Source: a virus
IMG/VR virus record: IMGVR_UViG_3300035703_000239
Coordinates: 1-36,116 of that record
Direction: 5' to 3' (one strand)
Length of the DNA: 36,116 nt
The notes beneath the pieces are model-generated. The model ran no database searches. It had not been told where the DNA came from and worked only from the letters and a program-made list of their open reading frames with translations. The position numbers and the translations under genes were made by a program. Shown here piece by piece: positions 21,106-29,651 of this stretch (positions are counted from its first letter, which is position 1; every line of letters begins with the position of its first letter).

Positions 21106-23226
21106 TCATAAGGTTGGAAACGCTGCTGTTGGGGTCGTGATGGTTCTTGCTATACCTCTGGTAATTCTTATGTCTTGCAAATAACCATTGAAATAACCTC
21201 CTGGCGTAGAAAATTGATAACGCCCTATCGCTAATGGGTAAGTTGGGTTGGAAGAGCTAAAACTAAAACTTGACCCCGATGTTGTTGCAACCTGCGAACC
21301 ATTAATATAAAGCGTAAGATTTTTGGACGCATCTAACACAACCGCAAAATAATTCCAAGTATTTACGTTCCACACGCTTCCACTTGAAGTCGCACTAAGA
21401 GATGAACCACTAACACCTCTAAAAATTTGACATGACAAATTTCCAGCAGTTGAGCTACTTATGGAAATAACAATACCTATACTGACCGATGCTCCATTCG
21501 TGCTTAAAATGGTTTGTAAACTTGTTGATCCCGTGTAAAACCATCCCTCAACCGTCCACGGAGTTCCATTGTGTAAAAAAGCAAGTTCGCTTAATGGCGC
21601 AGAGCTAAGTAAATAATCTTGCGTCGATCCAACAGAAGGTTCAAGTAATATACTTCCGTTGCCCCACTGGGGAGTAATGGCTGTACTTATTCTTGCGTCG
21701 TTAACTGTTTCAATATTGTTTTTGCCTGTAGCATCGTAGATACCAGCGTTGGTGAAGTTGAGGAGGAAGGATGTGTTACCATCGTTTGAATATGGCGCTG
21801 TGGGAACTGAAACACTCCGTACTGTGTTTGATACACGAACTTGACCTATATACCCAGTCCAATATGAAGCTGCCCAGTCAGATGGCCCTAGCGAACCGAT
21901 CCTAAGCGTTGTGTTCTGTGCATTGGTCGATGTTGATGCTGGAGTCCCAACGGATACACCATTAACGTAAAGCGTTAGGGTTGATCCATTAAAGGTTGCC
22001 GCCACATGAGTCCACGCATTTAGTGCAGGAGCAGCACTGCTAGAAACACGGGTGGCTCCTACTTGCACATACCAAACGTTACTCTCAATACCCATTGCAA
22101 ATCGTGCGGCATTTCCAGCAGTTCCTTGAGCGACTAAATAGCCATCACTACTTGTTGTTGGATACCCCCATGCTTCAACCGTATAAGAACCGCTGGGGAT
22201 AATTTGAGTTGTTGATGTATTGAGGTAATCCCCGCTCCCATCAAAATATCCACTTCCACCATTAGTCGCAGAAGACCACGGTAGCGTTGGGTTGAATGGG
22301 GAGAAGGCGACTACGGAGGGGGAGCCGTTAGGTGTAATGGTGAAGCTGTTAGTGCTGTTGTCTATGAAGCGGTTGGATTGGCAGGTCAGCAGTTGAGTAT
22401 TTGTGATGGCCGTTAAAGGAGTTGTAGAAGGAATGAAGTTGCTGGTGTAATTTGGGGAGCCAATACCAAACCTTAAATTTGAAATATAACCCTTAAAAGA
22501 AATATTAGTTGAGTCTCTTACGTTACCAATAACTAAAGGTTCTGTAGTGCTGAAGTCAAAATTATTGGTAGGGGATGTCGTCCCAGAACTATTACCGTTT
22601 ATAAAAATGCGCCATACATCACTTGAATCTCTGCTTACTGCAACATGAGTCCATGTGTTTAATGAAATTGCGTTGTTGTTTGTAGTAATAATTGTTGCGC
22701 CTGTTTGAATTTGATCAAAATCAACCGCACCGTTTGTATCAATACCAAAAAACCAAGTCCCTGTTCCTGTTGTGTTGTACGTTCGTTTAATCGCAATAGT
22801 ATTTACTGATGAAAAAGAAGTCACATAAACCCATGCTTCTATCCAAAAATCTTGAGTCCCAATCCGTAGAGCGGCGTTATCAGCAATCGTTAAATAATCC
22901 CCACTACCATCAAAATAATTCCCCCACCCAGTCTGTGAGAACGGGCTAAACGTACCCTGTGTCGTGTTGCCGTTGCAGTTTATGGGAAAGCCTGAACCAC
23001 TGTTAGCGGTTCCAGAGTCTAAGAACGTATTGTTATTAGCGCCATTCGTACCGTTGCCAGGAAGCAGTAGTGTTGTGTATTCAAAATAAGGATCAGGGAT
23101 CAGTCCTAAAGGCCAGATGCCTTGTTTCTGTGCAAGCTGCGCTTCTCTCAGAGACCATACACCCTTAGCCGACAGCAGTGTCGGTACGTTGGCAGGGCCG
23201 ATAATTCCACCGTTACCGATAGGCAT
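21106..23226 (-). CDS. LamG/concanavalin-A-like domain structural protein
   Basis: 706 residues. At least three LamG-like jelly-roll domains can be seen. The first has YFDGSGDYLTIADN, FWIEAWVYV and NTWTHVAVSRD (about residues 105-250). The second has YFDGSGDYLNTSTTQ, YTVEAWGYP and NAWTHVAATFNG (about 330-480). The third has PWTVEGWFYTG, NTWNYFAVVLD and GYLQDIRITRGIAR (about 550-700). LamG folds bind glycans or proteins, so this is likely an adhesin displayed on the virion. Its gene lies between head-tail and tail-completion genes, so it may sit at the neck or capsid rather than the tail tip. The start overlaps the upstream stop as TAATG. Confidence 0.82.
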   Translation of the reverse strand: MPIGNGGIIGPANVPTLLSAKGVWSLREAQLAQKQGIWPLGLIPDPYFEYTTLLLPGNGTNGANNNTFLDSGTANSGSGFPINCNGNTTQGTFSPFSQTGWGNYFDGSGDYLTIADNAALRIGTQDFWIEAWVYVTSFSSVNTIAIKRTYNTTGTGTWFFGIDTNGAVDFDQIQTGATIITTNNNAISLNTWTHVAVSRDSSDVWRIFINGNSSGTTSPTNNFDFSTTEPLVIGNVRDSTNISFKGYISNLRFGIGSPNYTSNFIPSTTPLTAITNTQLLTCQSNRFIDNSTNSFTITPNGSPSVVAFSPFNPTLPWSSATNGGSGYFDGSGDYLNTSTTQIIPSGSYTVEAWGYPTTSSDGYLVAQGTAGNAARFAMGIESNVWYVQVGATRVSSSAAPALNAWTHVAATFNGSTLTLYVNGVSVGTPASTSTNAQNTTLRIGSLGPSDWAASYWTGYIGQVRVSNTVRSVSVPTAPYSNDGNTSFLLNFTNAGIYDATGKNNIETVNDARISTAITPQWGNGSILLEPSVGSTQDYLLSSAPLSELAFLHNGTPWTVEGWFYTGSTSLQTILSTNGASVSIGIVISISSSTAGNLSCQIFRGVSGSSLSATSSGSVWNVNTWNYFAVVLDASKNLTLYINGSQVATTSGSSFSFSSSNPTYPLAIGRYQFSTPGGYFNGYLQDIRITRGIARTITTPTAAFPTL

Positions 23227-23600
23227 TAGGAAATCTCCTCGTAACTCACAACAATCTGGAGATCACTTGCGCTGCCAGCCGTTGCTCCAATGCTCCGATC
23301 TTCTTCGATATAAACATACGCATCTTTGTCGATTACTACTAAAGTAGCATCAGCAGGAACCGCTACTGTTGAGCAGATTGCTGTAGCTGTTCCACCTAGT
23401 GCAGCAGCAGAGTAGTAATTAATCGTGATGTCAGCGTTAGAGGTTCCGTCTATGTTGGCAACGTAAAGACTGTTGATCTTTAGAACCTTGCCTGACGAGG
23501 CAGCGTTACTAAGCACAGACGTTGCTGAAGTCGTTGTGAGGTTCACGGTTGCACTCTTACCCGTGATCGTTGTCGGTGAAACTAAATTAGGTGCAGCCAT
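23226..23600 (-). CDS. Small beta-rich virion protein, putative (124 aa)
   Basis: The sequence starts MAAPNLVSPTTITGKSATVN and contains SVLSNAASSGKVLKINSLYV, ADITINYYSAAALGG and a C-terminal SASDLQIVVSYEEIS. The alternating pattern indicates an all-beta domain of about 110 residues. Very similar small proteins accompany fibre/LamG genes in environmental phages, where they are usually hypothetical structural proteins. I infer a decoration or adaptor role from position only. Confidence 0.62.
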   Translation of the reverse strand: MAAPNLVSPTTITGKSATVNLTTTSATSVLSNAASSGKVLKINSLYVANIDGTSNADITINYYSAAALGGTATAICSTVAVPADATLVVIDKDAYVYIEEDRSIGATAGSASDLQIVVSYEEIS

Positions 23601-23603
23601 TTT

Positions 23604-25802
23604 TTATCCCCAAATCATTGCAGTCATGATGCCACCGGAAGCACCGCCGCCACCGGATACATTAACGGTTACAGCAGAGCCTACTGCTGTAGCTGTTACG
23701 CCAGAGCCTGTGAAGTTGATGCTGCCAACTGCTGCGGTTATTTGCGTGCCTTCATCCGAAATAGGAATGGTCGCCGCAGCGGTCGGTGTTGACCAAGTTC
23801 CATCACCGCGCCAAAAAGTTGTTGAAGACGCAGAGGTTCCAGAATTAAGATTGGTAACAGGTAAGTTACCTGTGACACCCGTAGACAGTGGCAAGCCTGT
23901 TGCATTAGTTAACGTGACTGCACTAGGCGTACCAAGATTAGGCGTTGTTAATGTTGGAGACGTTGCCAGGACATTGTCGCCTGTTCCGGTATTCGTGACA
24001 CTAACAATATTTTTACTTGCGTCTAGTGCAAGCGCTGTGCTTGCGGTTAAGCCGGACAATGTTGCGGTCGAAGATGCAGAGAGCGTAGTAAACGCACCTG
24101 TGGTTGGTGTTGTTGCGCCGACCGTGCCATTGATATTGATTGATGCGGTTCCAGTTAAATTTGTAACTGTTCCGCTAGAAGGTGTTCCTAAAGCACCGCC
24201 ATTGACAACAAATGCACCTGCACTACCTGTATTAACACCAAGCGCCGTAATAACACCTGTACCTGTTGTCACCGTGCTTGGTGCTGCACCGGCACCACCA
24301 CCAACTACCAGGTTATTTGAAGCAAGAACGCTTGAGCTTGCCCACGTTGTTGAACCTGAAAAGTACGGAATACCGCCAGAGGTCCCCGCAACCGTTAAGG
24401 CTAATGTGCCAGATGATTCGATGGGCGAACCAGATACAGAAATCAAACCACCTGTAAATGTCTGGGCTACAGAAGAAACACCGCCGCCACCGCCAGAAGA
24501 ACTTAACGTACCCGCCGACAGCGTTAACCCAGATCCAACCGTTACATTACTAAAACCGCCTGAACCATTGTTAGCCAATAACTGAGCGTTTGTACCAGTC
24601 GTTGGTGCTGCGTAATCTGTGCCTGCTGTGGCATTGGCTAATGCGCCTCCAGAGTTAGCTTTAAGCAGCGATGTTCCAGAAGGTGGCGCAAGGTAATCTA
24701 TGCCTGCCGTAGCATTAGCAAGAGCGCCGCCAGAATTGGCTTTTAGAATTGCGGAGCCAGACGGAGGAGCGAGATAATCTGTGCCTGCCGTAGCGTTGCT
24801 AAAGCCTCCAGAGCCAGAGCCTTTTAATATGCTGGTTCCTGACGTTGCCGGAGCGTAATCCGTGCCGCTTGTCGCTGTCGTAAAGCCTGATCCGTTGCCT
24901 TTAAGAATTCCGCTTAGGCTAGTCGTGACAGCAATCGTGCCGGAGGTCGTTACAGGTGAGCTTGCAACCGTGAACCCACTGGGCATGGTTAAACCAACGG
25001 ATGTAACCGTTCCTGAGCCTGATCCTGTAGCCGTTAGCGTACCGCCGCTCAGGCTAAGCCCTGAACCTACGGTGACGTTAGCAAAACCGTTTGAGCCATC
25101 ATTAGCAAGCAGCTGGGCATTCGTTCCGGTCGGGCTTGCTGGTACGCCTAGAGCTGTTCTCGCGCCTGATTCGGTGGTCGCGCCTGTACCACCATTGGCA
25201 ATCGCAACCGTGCCGCTTACGTTTGCAGCTGTGCCGGTCGTGTTTTGGTTAAGCGTTGGAATATCAGCAGCGACTAGAGCCCTAAACGTAGGCGCACCAG
25301 ACGATCCGTTAGGAGCAGCAAGCACATAGTTTGCTGTCTTGGCCGCATAAGGGTTAACAGTGTCGCCGTAAGCCGTCGCAAGCGCAATCGTGCCTGTGCT
25401 GGTAATCGTTCCACCGCTTAGACCTGTGCCTGCTGTGATGCTGGTAACACCGCTCGCGCTTTGCTCTGCCCACTCTACGTCAGTCGCGCCAGAATTGACC
25501 CTAAGCACCTTCGTAGCATTGCCAGCGTAAGACGGAAGCAAGTTAGTCCTTGCACCAGCAGCAGTGCTAGCCCCAGTGCCACCGTCTGCAACCGCCAAGT
25601 CAGTGATTCCAGCAATCGAGCCTCCAGTGATCGAAACGGCATTAGCGTCCTGCGTGGCTATAGTTCCAAGGCTATCAAGAGCAAGGTCTGCGATATCTCC
25701 AGCCGAGATTTTGAAGTTACTAGCGCCACGCGTAACGGGGATTTCATCGCCTGCTTGGGCTGGCGATCCGTCGTTAAGCTGACTTATCTTTACGTCTGCC
25801 AT
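23604..25802 (-). CDS. Repeat-rich fibre-like structural protein
   Basis: 732 residues, low-complexity, rich in Gly, Thr, Ser and Ala. The N-terminus [20 protein letters not shown] with IPVTRG is common in phage fibres. [18 protein letters not shown] (about residues 71-88) and [19 protein letters not shown] (about 200-218) are the well-known fibre-shaft motif. Residues about 299-413 contain four tandem copies of a 27-residue unit. The C-terminus has GDGTWSTP and a Gly-rich end ([17 protein letters not shown]). Such proteins trimerise into thin fibres. No receptor-binding or S74 domain is seen at the end, so the tip may be supplied by a partner such as the LamG protein. Confidence 0.75.
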   Translation of the reverse strand: MADVKISQLNDGSPAQAGDEIPVTRGASNFKISAGDIADLALDSLGTIATQDANAVSITGGSIAGITDLAVADGGTGASTAAGARTNLLPSYAGNATKVLRVNSGATDVEWAEQSASGVTSITAGTGLSGGTITSTGTIALATAYGDTVNPYAAKTANYVLAAPNGSSGAPTFRALVAADIPTLNQNTTGTAANVSGTVAIANGGTGATTESGARTALGVPASPTGTNAQLLANDGSNGFANVTVGSGLSLSGGTLTATGSGSGTVTSVGLTMPSGFTVASSPVTTSGTIAVTTSLSGILKGNGSGFTTATSGTDYAPATSGTSILKGSGSGGFSNATAGTDYLAPPSGSAILKANSGGALANATAGIDYLAPPSGTSLLKANSGGALANATAGTDYAAPTTGTNAQLLANNGSGGFSNVTVGSGLTLSAGTLSSSGGGGGVSSVAQTFTGGLISVSGSPIESSGTLALTVAGTSGGIPYFSGSTTWASSSVLASNNLVVGGGAGAAPSTVTTGTGVITALGVNTGSAGAFVVNGGALGTPSSGTVTNLTGTASININGTVGATTPTTGAFTTLSASSTATLSGLTASTALALDASKNIVSVTNTGTGDNVLATSPTLTTPNLGTPSAVTLTNATGLPLSTGVTGNLPVTNLNSGTSASSTTFWRGDGTWSTPTAAATIPISDEGTQITAAVGSINFTGSGVTATAVGSAVTVNVSGGGGASGGIMTAMIWG
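24563..24908 (-). repeat. Tandem 81-bp coding repeats in the fibre gene
   Basis: Four consecutive units of about 27 codons (core [20 protein letters not shown] then APPSGTS) lie in tandem at about residues 299-413 of the fibre-like gene. The two middle copies are nearly identical at protein level, the outer ones diverged. DNA similarity would allow unit gain or loss by recombination, changing fibre length. Codon differences between copies show that the array is not brand new. Confidence 0.7.
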
Positions 25803-25804
25803 GT

Positions 25805-26233
25805 TTACTCCAAAATCAAATAATCGCCATTTTCGAGAATGAGAATATCGCCATTCTCAAGCGCAAAGTTCTCAATCTCTCCTTGCAGTACAACCCCAGA
25901 GTCTTTACATTCAAAAACAATAGAGCGTCGATCTTCCTCGATGTCATAAGCTGCTGCAATGTTGTAAACGCGATTTTGGTAAACAATACGCCTAGAGTCA
26001 GTGATCGATGCAGGCAGAAAGTTAGGGTTATAACGAACAGTAATCTCGTGCGTAATGTCTGGACTAAGCTCAAAGGCTTTGATTTTCTCACGCGCAGACG
26101 TTGATTTGACCGGACGGATGCCAGCCCACACGATTGCAATATCAGCCCAGTTTTCAATTTGCTGGCCGTAGTCATCGGTCGATACGCTTTGCTCTTGTAT
26201 GCGTATGCGTCGGTTAAGTTTTCCAGCTCGCAC
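25805..26233 (-). CDS. Head-tail joining protein (HK97 gp7 / SPP1 gp16-like)
   Basis: The first about 105 residues follow the head-tail adaptor pattern (Phage_H_T_join): [54 protein letters not shown] and [15 protein letters not shown]. The C-terminal extension is unusual: it repeats ILENGDY-type units ([16 protein letters not shown]), likely a small beta repeat on the virion surface. It would sit under the portal/connector as the stopper. The overlapping frame at 25816-26235 in another register is a shadow. Confidence 0.8.
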   Translation of the reverse strand: MRAGKLNRRIRIQEQSVSTDDYGQQIENWADIAIVWAGIRPVKSTSAREKIKAFELSPDITHEITVRYNPNFLPASITDSRRIVYQNRVYNIAAAYDIEEDRRSIVFECKDSGVVLQGEIENFALENGDILILENGDYLILE

Positions 26234-26234
26234 A

Positions 26235-26834
26235 TTAAACCCCCATCTTGATTCGATAGGGTGTTAAAAGGTGAATCATGCCGAACGGATAGGCCGTAAC
26301 CATGTTTCCGACGTTAACGGTCTCACGGTTTTCGTACAAGTGGCCGACCATCATAAGCATAGCCTGGTAGATAGGCTTAGGCAGATTCCAGCGCGTAGGG
26401 CTTCCAGCTGCATAGCCAGCAACGAAAGTAACCGTGACTGCGTTCTTTTGCACCTTAGTCGGAGGCCATGCGTCGACGTATTGCAAGACTGCTGGCTTGT
26501 CGTTGGGGTCTAGACGGTAGGCGGTCGATAAAAGTGTCTGAGTATTTCCATCACTATCGACATATTGAACTGACGTGATCGAGCGAACAGGCCAGATGCC
26601 AAGATCTAAATCTTCTGTGGGAAATTCGTCGTAATAGGCTACAAAAGTTTGCTGCGTAAGAGCAAGGCCCGTATAGTTCTCAGCATCTTGACGGGCTACG
26701 GTGATGAGCGCAGATACAAGCGAATCGTCTGGGTGTGCATCGTTCTCGACATCAAGTCGAAGATGCAAACGTGCCTGCGACAAAGATACAGGCTCAACTG
26801 ATTGGTCGCCCTGTGCGATCAGCTTGGGTAGCAT
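26235..26834 (-). CDS. Head-tail connector, HK97 gp6-like
   Basis: This 199-residue protein starts with the gp6 signature: PVSLSQARLHLRLDVENDAH (about residues 16-35), DDSLVSALITVARQDAENYTG, then the strand region W-V-SITSVQYVDSDGN. It ends with PKPIYQAMLMMVGHLYENRE, the helix that closes the connector ring. It binds the portal and opens the path to the tail. The ATG is preceded by the overlapping end of the glycosyltransferase-like gene (41-base overlap). Confidence 0.82.
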   Translation of the reverse strand: MLPKLIAQGDQSVEPVSLSQARLHLRLDVENDAHPDDSLVSALITVARQDAENYTGLALTQQTFVAYYDEFPTEDLDLGIWPVRSITSVQYVDSDGNTQTLLSTAYRLDPNDKPAVLQYVDAWPPTKVQKNAVTVTFVAGYAAGSPTRWNLPKPIYQAMLMMVGHLYENRETVNVGNMVTAYPFGMIHLLTPYRIKMGV

Positions 26835-27528
26835 TCTTGCTGTCCTTATCGTTCATGTAATACTGAGAATCTGCCCCGAGCCATTCTCTCAGTTTTGACC
26901 CGTCTCGGTCAAATTTTCCAGAGAAATGCGGGTCATGCCCCGATCCGATACCGGCTCGCCCTGGCAGTCCCTTTATGCCGACAGTGAGCTGCGAGTCGAA
27001 AAGATGCCTCGACTTAGCCTTCTCCCAAAGCACAATGTCAATAAACTTGTGCTGAGTTAAAGCAACGCTTCTAAACAATGCAAGCGCATTGCTACGCATA
27101 GCCGTAGAGCATAGGCTTGCGTGAATCATGTTATCCATGTGTCGCCAAGTCTTGGTTTGCACGTTGTAGTAACGAGCTCGTCGCTCTCCGATCAACTCAG
27201 CGTTCTTAAACTGAGCAAAAACAGTCTCTAGCCATTGCGGAGCGTAATAATCGTCATCCTCGATGATAACAACCCACTCGATGCCGCTAATCTGTGCAAG
27301 CCCTGCCTGTAAGTTCCTTGACTGCGTGTTTGAACCATTCCAGAATGGCTCAGGCCTTACGAAGACTAGCTCCCAGTGCTTGCGGCTAAATGTCGTTTCT
27401 TGTTGCTGCTTGCCATCGTCCACGATGACCCAGCGGACAGGGCCGCTATAGGTCTGTCTTGCCATCCAGATTTGGCATAAATCCCATGCCCGTTGCCTTT
27501 CTCCGGTGGTTGTCAGTAGGGTTAGCAT
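26794..27528 (-). CDS. GT-A fold glycosyltransferase-like protein
   Basis: The 244-residue protein opens with LTLLTTTGERQRAWDLCQIW and RWVIVDDGKQQ, the nucleotide-sugar-binding start of family-2-like glycosyltransferases. It has WVVIIEDDDYYAPQWLETV (about residues 85-103) with the metal-binding DXD-type EDDD. GSGHDPHFSGKFDRDG near the C-terminus may be the acceptor side. A glycosyltransferase between capsid and connector genes suggests modification of a virion protein or of host or phage surface glycans. It starts inside the end of the upstream gene (ATGCTAA overlap), so the two are translationally linked. Confidence 0.75.
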   Translation of the reverse strand: MLTLLTTTGERQRAWDLCQIWMARQTYSGPVRWVIVDDGKQQQETTFSRKHWELVFVRPEPFWNGSNTQSRNLQAGLAQISGIEWVVIIEDDDYYAPQWLETVFAQFKNAELIGERRARYYNVQTKTWRHMDNMIHASLCSTAMRSNALALFRSVALTQHKFIDIVLWEKAKSRHLFDSQLTVGIKGLPGRAGIGSGHDPHFSGKFDRDGSKLREWLGADSQYYMNDKDSKNATQADRTGRPIS

Positions 27529-28163
27529 TGGTCTATCGGTTTGCGCTCAAAACATGTCAACGTAGTTTGTCTGCTTGCGTTGATAACCTTTACGCCTTGC
27601 TTTTGCAAGTCTGATGCAAGCCTTGGGAATTTCGCACGCCAGAGCTCGTAGGGCTGTGTCGTTGTTAGCGTTGGTGGATGCTGGCCAAACCAGTGCGCCT
27701 CGCCTTTTAAGCTAGGGCCGCAATCAAACCCAAGTAAGATGATTCGGTCAACACCCCAGAGATACGCAAGATTGATAGCCTGATAGCCACTATTGCCGCC
27801 TTGATGGATTTTGTCATAAAGGCCAAGCCCTGGATGTGATTCTGAGCCTATGCGATGGAGATCGTATTTGCTTGCAGCCCACTCGTCTTGGGTCCAGAGC
27901 TCGCCTTTGAAGGCCTGCCGCGCTTCTTGATAGTAAACCTTCCACCATCCTCCGTCACATGCGTAGAGAACGTCTGCAAAGGGTGCTCGTTTGTAACTGT
28001 CGTTGATTGCGATAAAGCGCCAGGGCTTTGTGCCAGCGAACTCACAATCCTCTGTGGTAAGACTTGGACCGGAGGCGAAGATACAGACAGTGTCGCCCCG
28101 CCAGCGTCCGTGGTCTCTGATGCTAGTGGCATTGTGCGAACTGTCCTGTAAGGGTTTAGAATT
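27522..28163 (-). pseudogene. Conserved 'norphogenetic'-type phage protein; frame has no start codon
   Basis: The minus strand is open from 28163 to TAA at 27522-27524 and encodes a clearly conserved phage protein: RWRGDTVCIFASGPSL, FADVLYACDGGWW, then GNSGYQAINLAYLWGVDRII, GEAHWFGQHPP, KVINASRQTTLTCF. This is a known phage family near capsid or glycosyl genes. It has no ATG, GTG or TTG before the conserved part. The nearest ATG (28132) lies in the adjacent -1 related frame used by the upstream gene, as if one base had been lost just after it. Options are assembly error, true mutation, or -1 frameshifting from the upstream gene at A AAC CCT (28158-28152). Confidence 0.7.
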
Positions 28164-28291
28164 TCAACGCATCCGGCTGACTCTAGCTGTTCAGCGAGTC
28201 CAATCGGTAGTTTTAGGCGTTGCTTGCGTGTGACGCTTCCAATTCTGGAGTCTGCAAAGTGTTGCAGCGCTACGACTTCGATGAGTTCCAT
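27848..28291 (-). CDS. Small capsid-adjacent protein, N-terminal part real, tail doubtful
   Basis: ATG at 28291 (MELIEVVALQHFADSRIGSV) follows CGCGAAGAAAT and fits a family of about 50-60-residue proteins encoded next to capsid genes (VALxxFxD, then a GLAEQLESAGCVEILNP end). A frame start further up at 28363 crosses a terminator and is rejected. After about residue 53 the frame runs into the conserved gene at 27522-28163 in another register and becomes Ser/Thr/Pro-rich, typical of a shadow. The frame probably ended, or was joined to the downstream gene, before a frameshift near 28130. Confidence 0.5.
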   Translation of the reverse strand: MELIEVVALQHFADSRIGSVTRKQRLKLPIGLAEQLESAGCVEILNPYRTVRTMPLASETTDAGGATLSVSSPPVQVLPQRIVSSLAQSPGALSQSTTVTNEHPLQTFSTHVTEDGGRFTIKKRGRPSKASSGPKTSGLQANTISIA

Positions 28292-28470
28292 GATTTCTTC
28301 GCGGGTGTTAAAAAAGGCCCAGGGCTTGTGACCTTGGGCCTGTTTTGCCATGTCGAGTAGCAAAAGGCTGCTCGCTGTGCCGAGTCAGGGAAATCGCGTC
28401 TAGCTTCTGAGTCAGACATACAACGGCTGACAAAATCGCGCTCGCTTTCTCCCGTCCTCGGCGTTGGCAT
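28270..28470 (-). CDS. Small conserved phage protein (66 aa)
   Basis: The N-terminal part MPTPRTGESERDFVSRCMSD and RRDFPDSAQRAAFCYSTW is a widespread short phage motif, usually 40-60 residues and encoded near capsid or protease genes. The two Cys residues in SRCMSD and AAFCY are conserved in that family. The start codon is one base from the capsid stop. The C-terminal 20 residues run through a terminator hairpin (28310-28341) and may be unconserved. Confidence 0.7.
   Translation of the reverse strand: MPTPRTGESERDFVSRCMSDSEARRDFPDSAQRAAFCYSTWQNRPKVTSPGPFLTPAKKSWNSSKS
28310..28341 (-). terminator. Strong terminator downstream of the capsid gene
   Basis: On the minus strand AGGCCCAAGG and CCCTGGGCCT form a 10-bp stem with one mismatch around a 7-base loop, followed by six T residues. 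It lies about 130 bases past the capsid stop, inside the 3' end of the small conserved gene. It would release most capsid-region transcripts and lower expression of the downstream connector genes. Confidence 0.82.
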
Positions 28471-29643
28471 TTAGAACGTGCCTTTGATAAAGGCGGCAGG
28501 ACGATAGACCGTCAGAGCGAGGCGCTCTTCGGCCAGCAGCGTTGCCATATTCTTCTTGAAGTTGTCGCCATCTTCATACGAAATTTGAACAGCTGCGTCC
28601 ATGCGATCCCAAACCTGAGCACCCATCGTGAAAGCACCGACCAAGAACGTGCCGGAAGCGATGGAGTTGGTAGCGACAACACGCTTACCCCAGAGTTGAG
28701 GGCCAGCAAGCGCCATCGGGTTAGCCATGACATACTGGCCATCAGTTGCTTTGGTCAATTCGATTGCTTCCCAGTCCTCGGGGTTGATAACAATCGCGTC
28801 GGCCATGTACTCACTCAATGCTGCCTGAGTGATCGCCTTGCGAAGGGTATCGATGCGAGTGTCGCCAGTTGCGCTGCGGTTATATGCTGTGTTGTTGCCA
28901 GATGCCAACAAACCAGACAACGAACCCGAAGTGCCTGCACCGTTAAGCAGCTGATCTTCCTCTTCCAACTTCAAACCGTAGAGCAGACGGCCATTGACAT
29001 ACGACTCAAGCTGAGGCGCATCGTCAAGAACCTGACGGCTAACGGGGATGAAGTGAGCAAGTGTCACGACAGCAGCATTTGCGAGCGTGAAGGTGATGCC
29101 GCTCTCAGGCTTGGTAACGTTCTCACGATTTGGGCTGCTGTATTGCGCGGCAGCGTTGTTCGTGTAAACGTTTTCCTTCGTGAACTGCACCAGGTTGCTA
29201 GCAGTGCGACCAACGGGCATAAGATCACGAATCGTCAGTACGCGATTGGGATTGTTGATGATCCCAGGTACGCGCATGTCAGCAACGAGTGGCTGATTTT
29301 GGCCGGTTGCGTTAACGATGGCGGTCTTAAGCTCAACGCGAGCAAACTTGCTGCGACCTGCTGCCATAGCCTGGAATGCTTCAGACTTGGTGAGCAATTC
29401 GCCTGCTGTTTCGCTCTTGCCTTCGGTCGAGCCAGCATCAGAGATGCGACGCTCAAGGTCCAAGCACTTGTCGGTCAGTTCAGCAGCTTTCGTGCTGAGC
29501 TTATCGAGTGCTGCTTTGGTCTCGCTGTCCAACTTCTTGACCGATTCGATCTCGTTGTTGGCTTTTTCCATCCAGCCTTTAAGCTCGCGGCTGGTGTCTA
29601 AGAGTTTGGCCTGAGTTTCGGCCAGTGCTTTGATTTCGTCCAT
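28471..29643 (-). CDS. Major capsid protein, HK97 fold
   Basis: The 390-residue protein aligns by eye along the whole length of HK97 gp5. Residues 1-105 are the coiled-coil delta (scaffold) domain, removed by the protease. VPGIINNPNRVLTIRDL (125-141) starts the mature N-arm region. The E-loop carries TKPESGITF with Lys178, matching HK97 Lys169. VWDRMDAAVQISYEDGDNF and KKNM carry Asn365 (HK97 Asn356), and AEERLAL has Glu372 (HK97 Glu363). The residues of the autocatalytic Lys-Asn cross-link are therefore present. Expected cleavage is near residue 106. AAGGA precedes the ATG. A strong terminator follows. Confidence 0.95.
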   Translation of the reverse strand: MDEIKALAETQAKLLDTSRELKGWMEKANNEIESVKKLDSETKAALDKLSTKAAELTDKCLDLERRISDAGSTEGKSETAGELLTKSEAFQAMAAGRSKFARVELKTAIVNATGQNQPLVADMRVPGIINNPNRVLTIRDLMPVGRTASNLVQFTKENVYTNNAAAQYSSPNRENVTKPESGITFTLANAAVVTLAHFIPVSRQVLDDAPQLESYVNGRLLYGLKLEEEDQLLNGAGTSGSLSGLLASGNNTAYNRSATGDTRIDTLRKAITQAALSEYMADAIVINPEDWEAIELTKATDGQYVMANPMALAGPQLWGKRVVATNSIASGTFLVGAFTMGAQVWDRMDAAVQISYEDGDNFKKNMATLLAEERLALTVYRPAAFIKGTF

Positions 29644-29651
29644 GATATTCC

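Noticed and set aside
23473-24585. 370-codon plus-strand open frame, Pro/Val-rich
   Set aside because: Antisense shadow of the Gly/Thr-rich fibre gene; the bias follows from the repeated codons.
25816-26235. Second minus-strand frame of 139 codons over the head-tail joining gene
   Set aside because: The other register encodes a recognisable head-tail joining protein; this one lacks any motif.
28585-29601. 338-codon plus-strand open frame antisense to the capsid gene
   Set aside because: It is a mirror of the strongly conserved capsid gene, rich in Cys and low-complexity segments, with no ribosome site or operon context.
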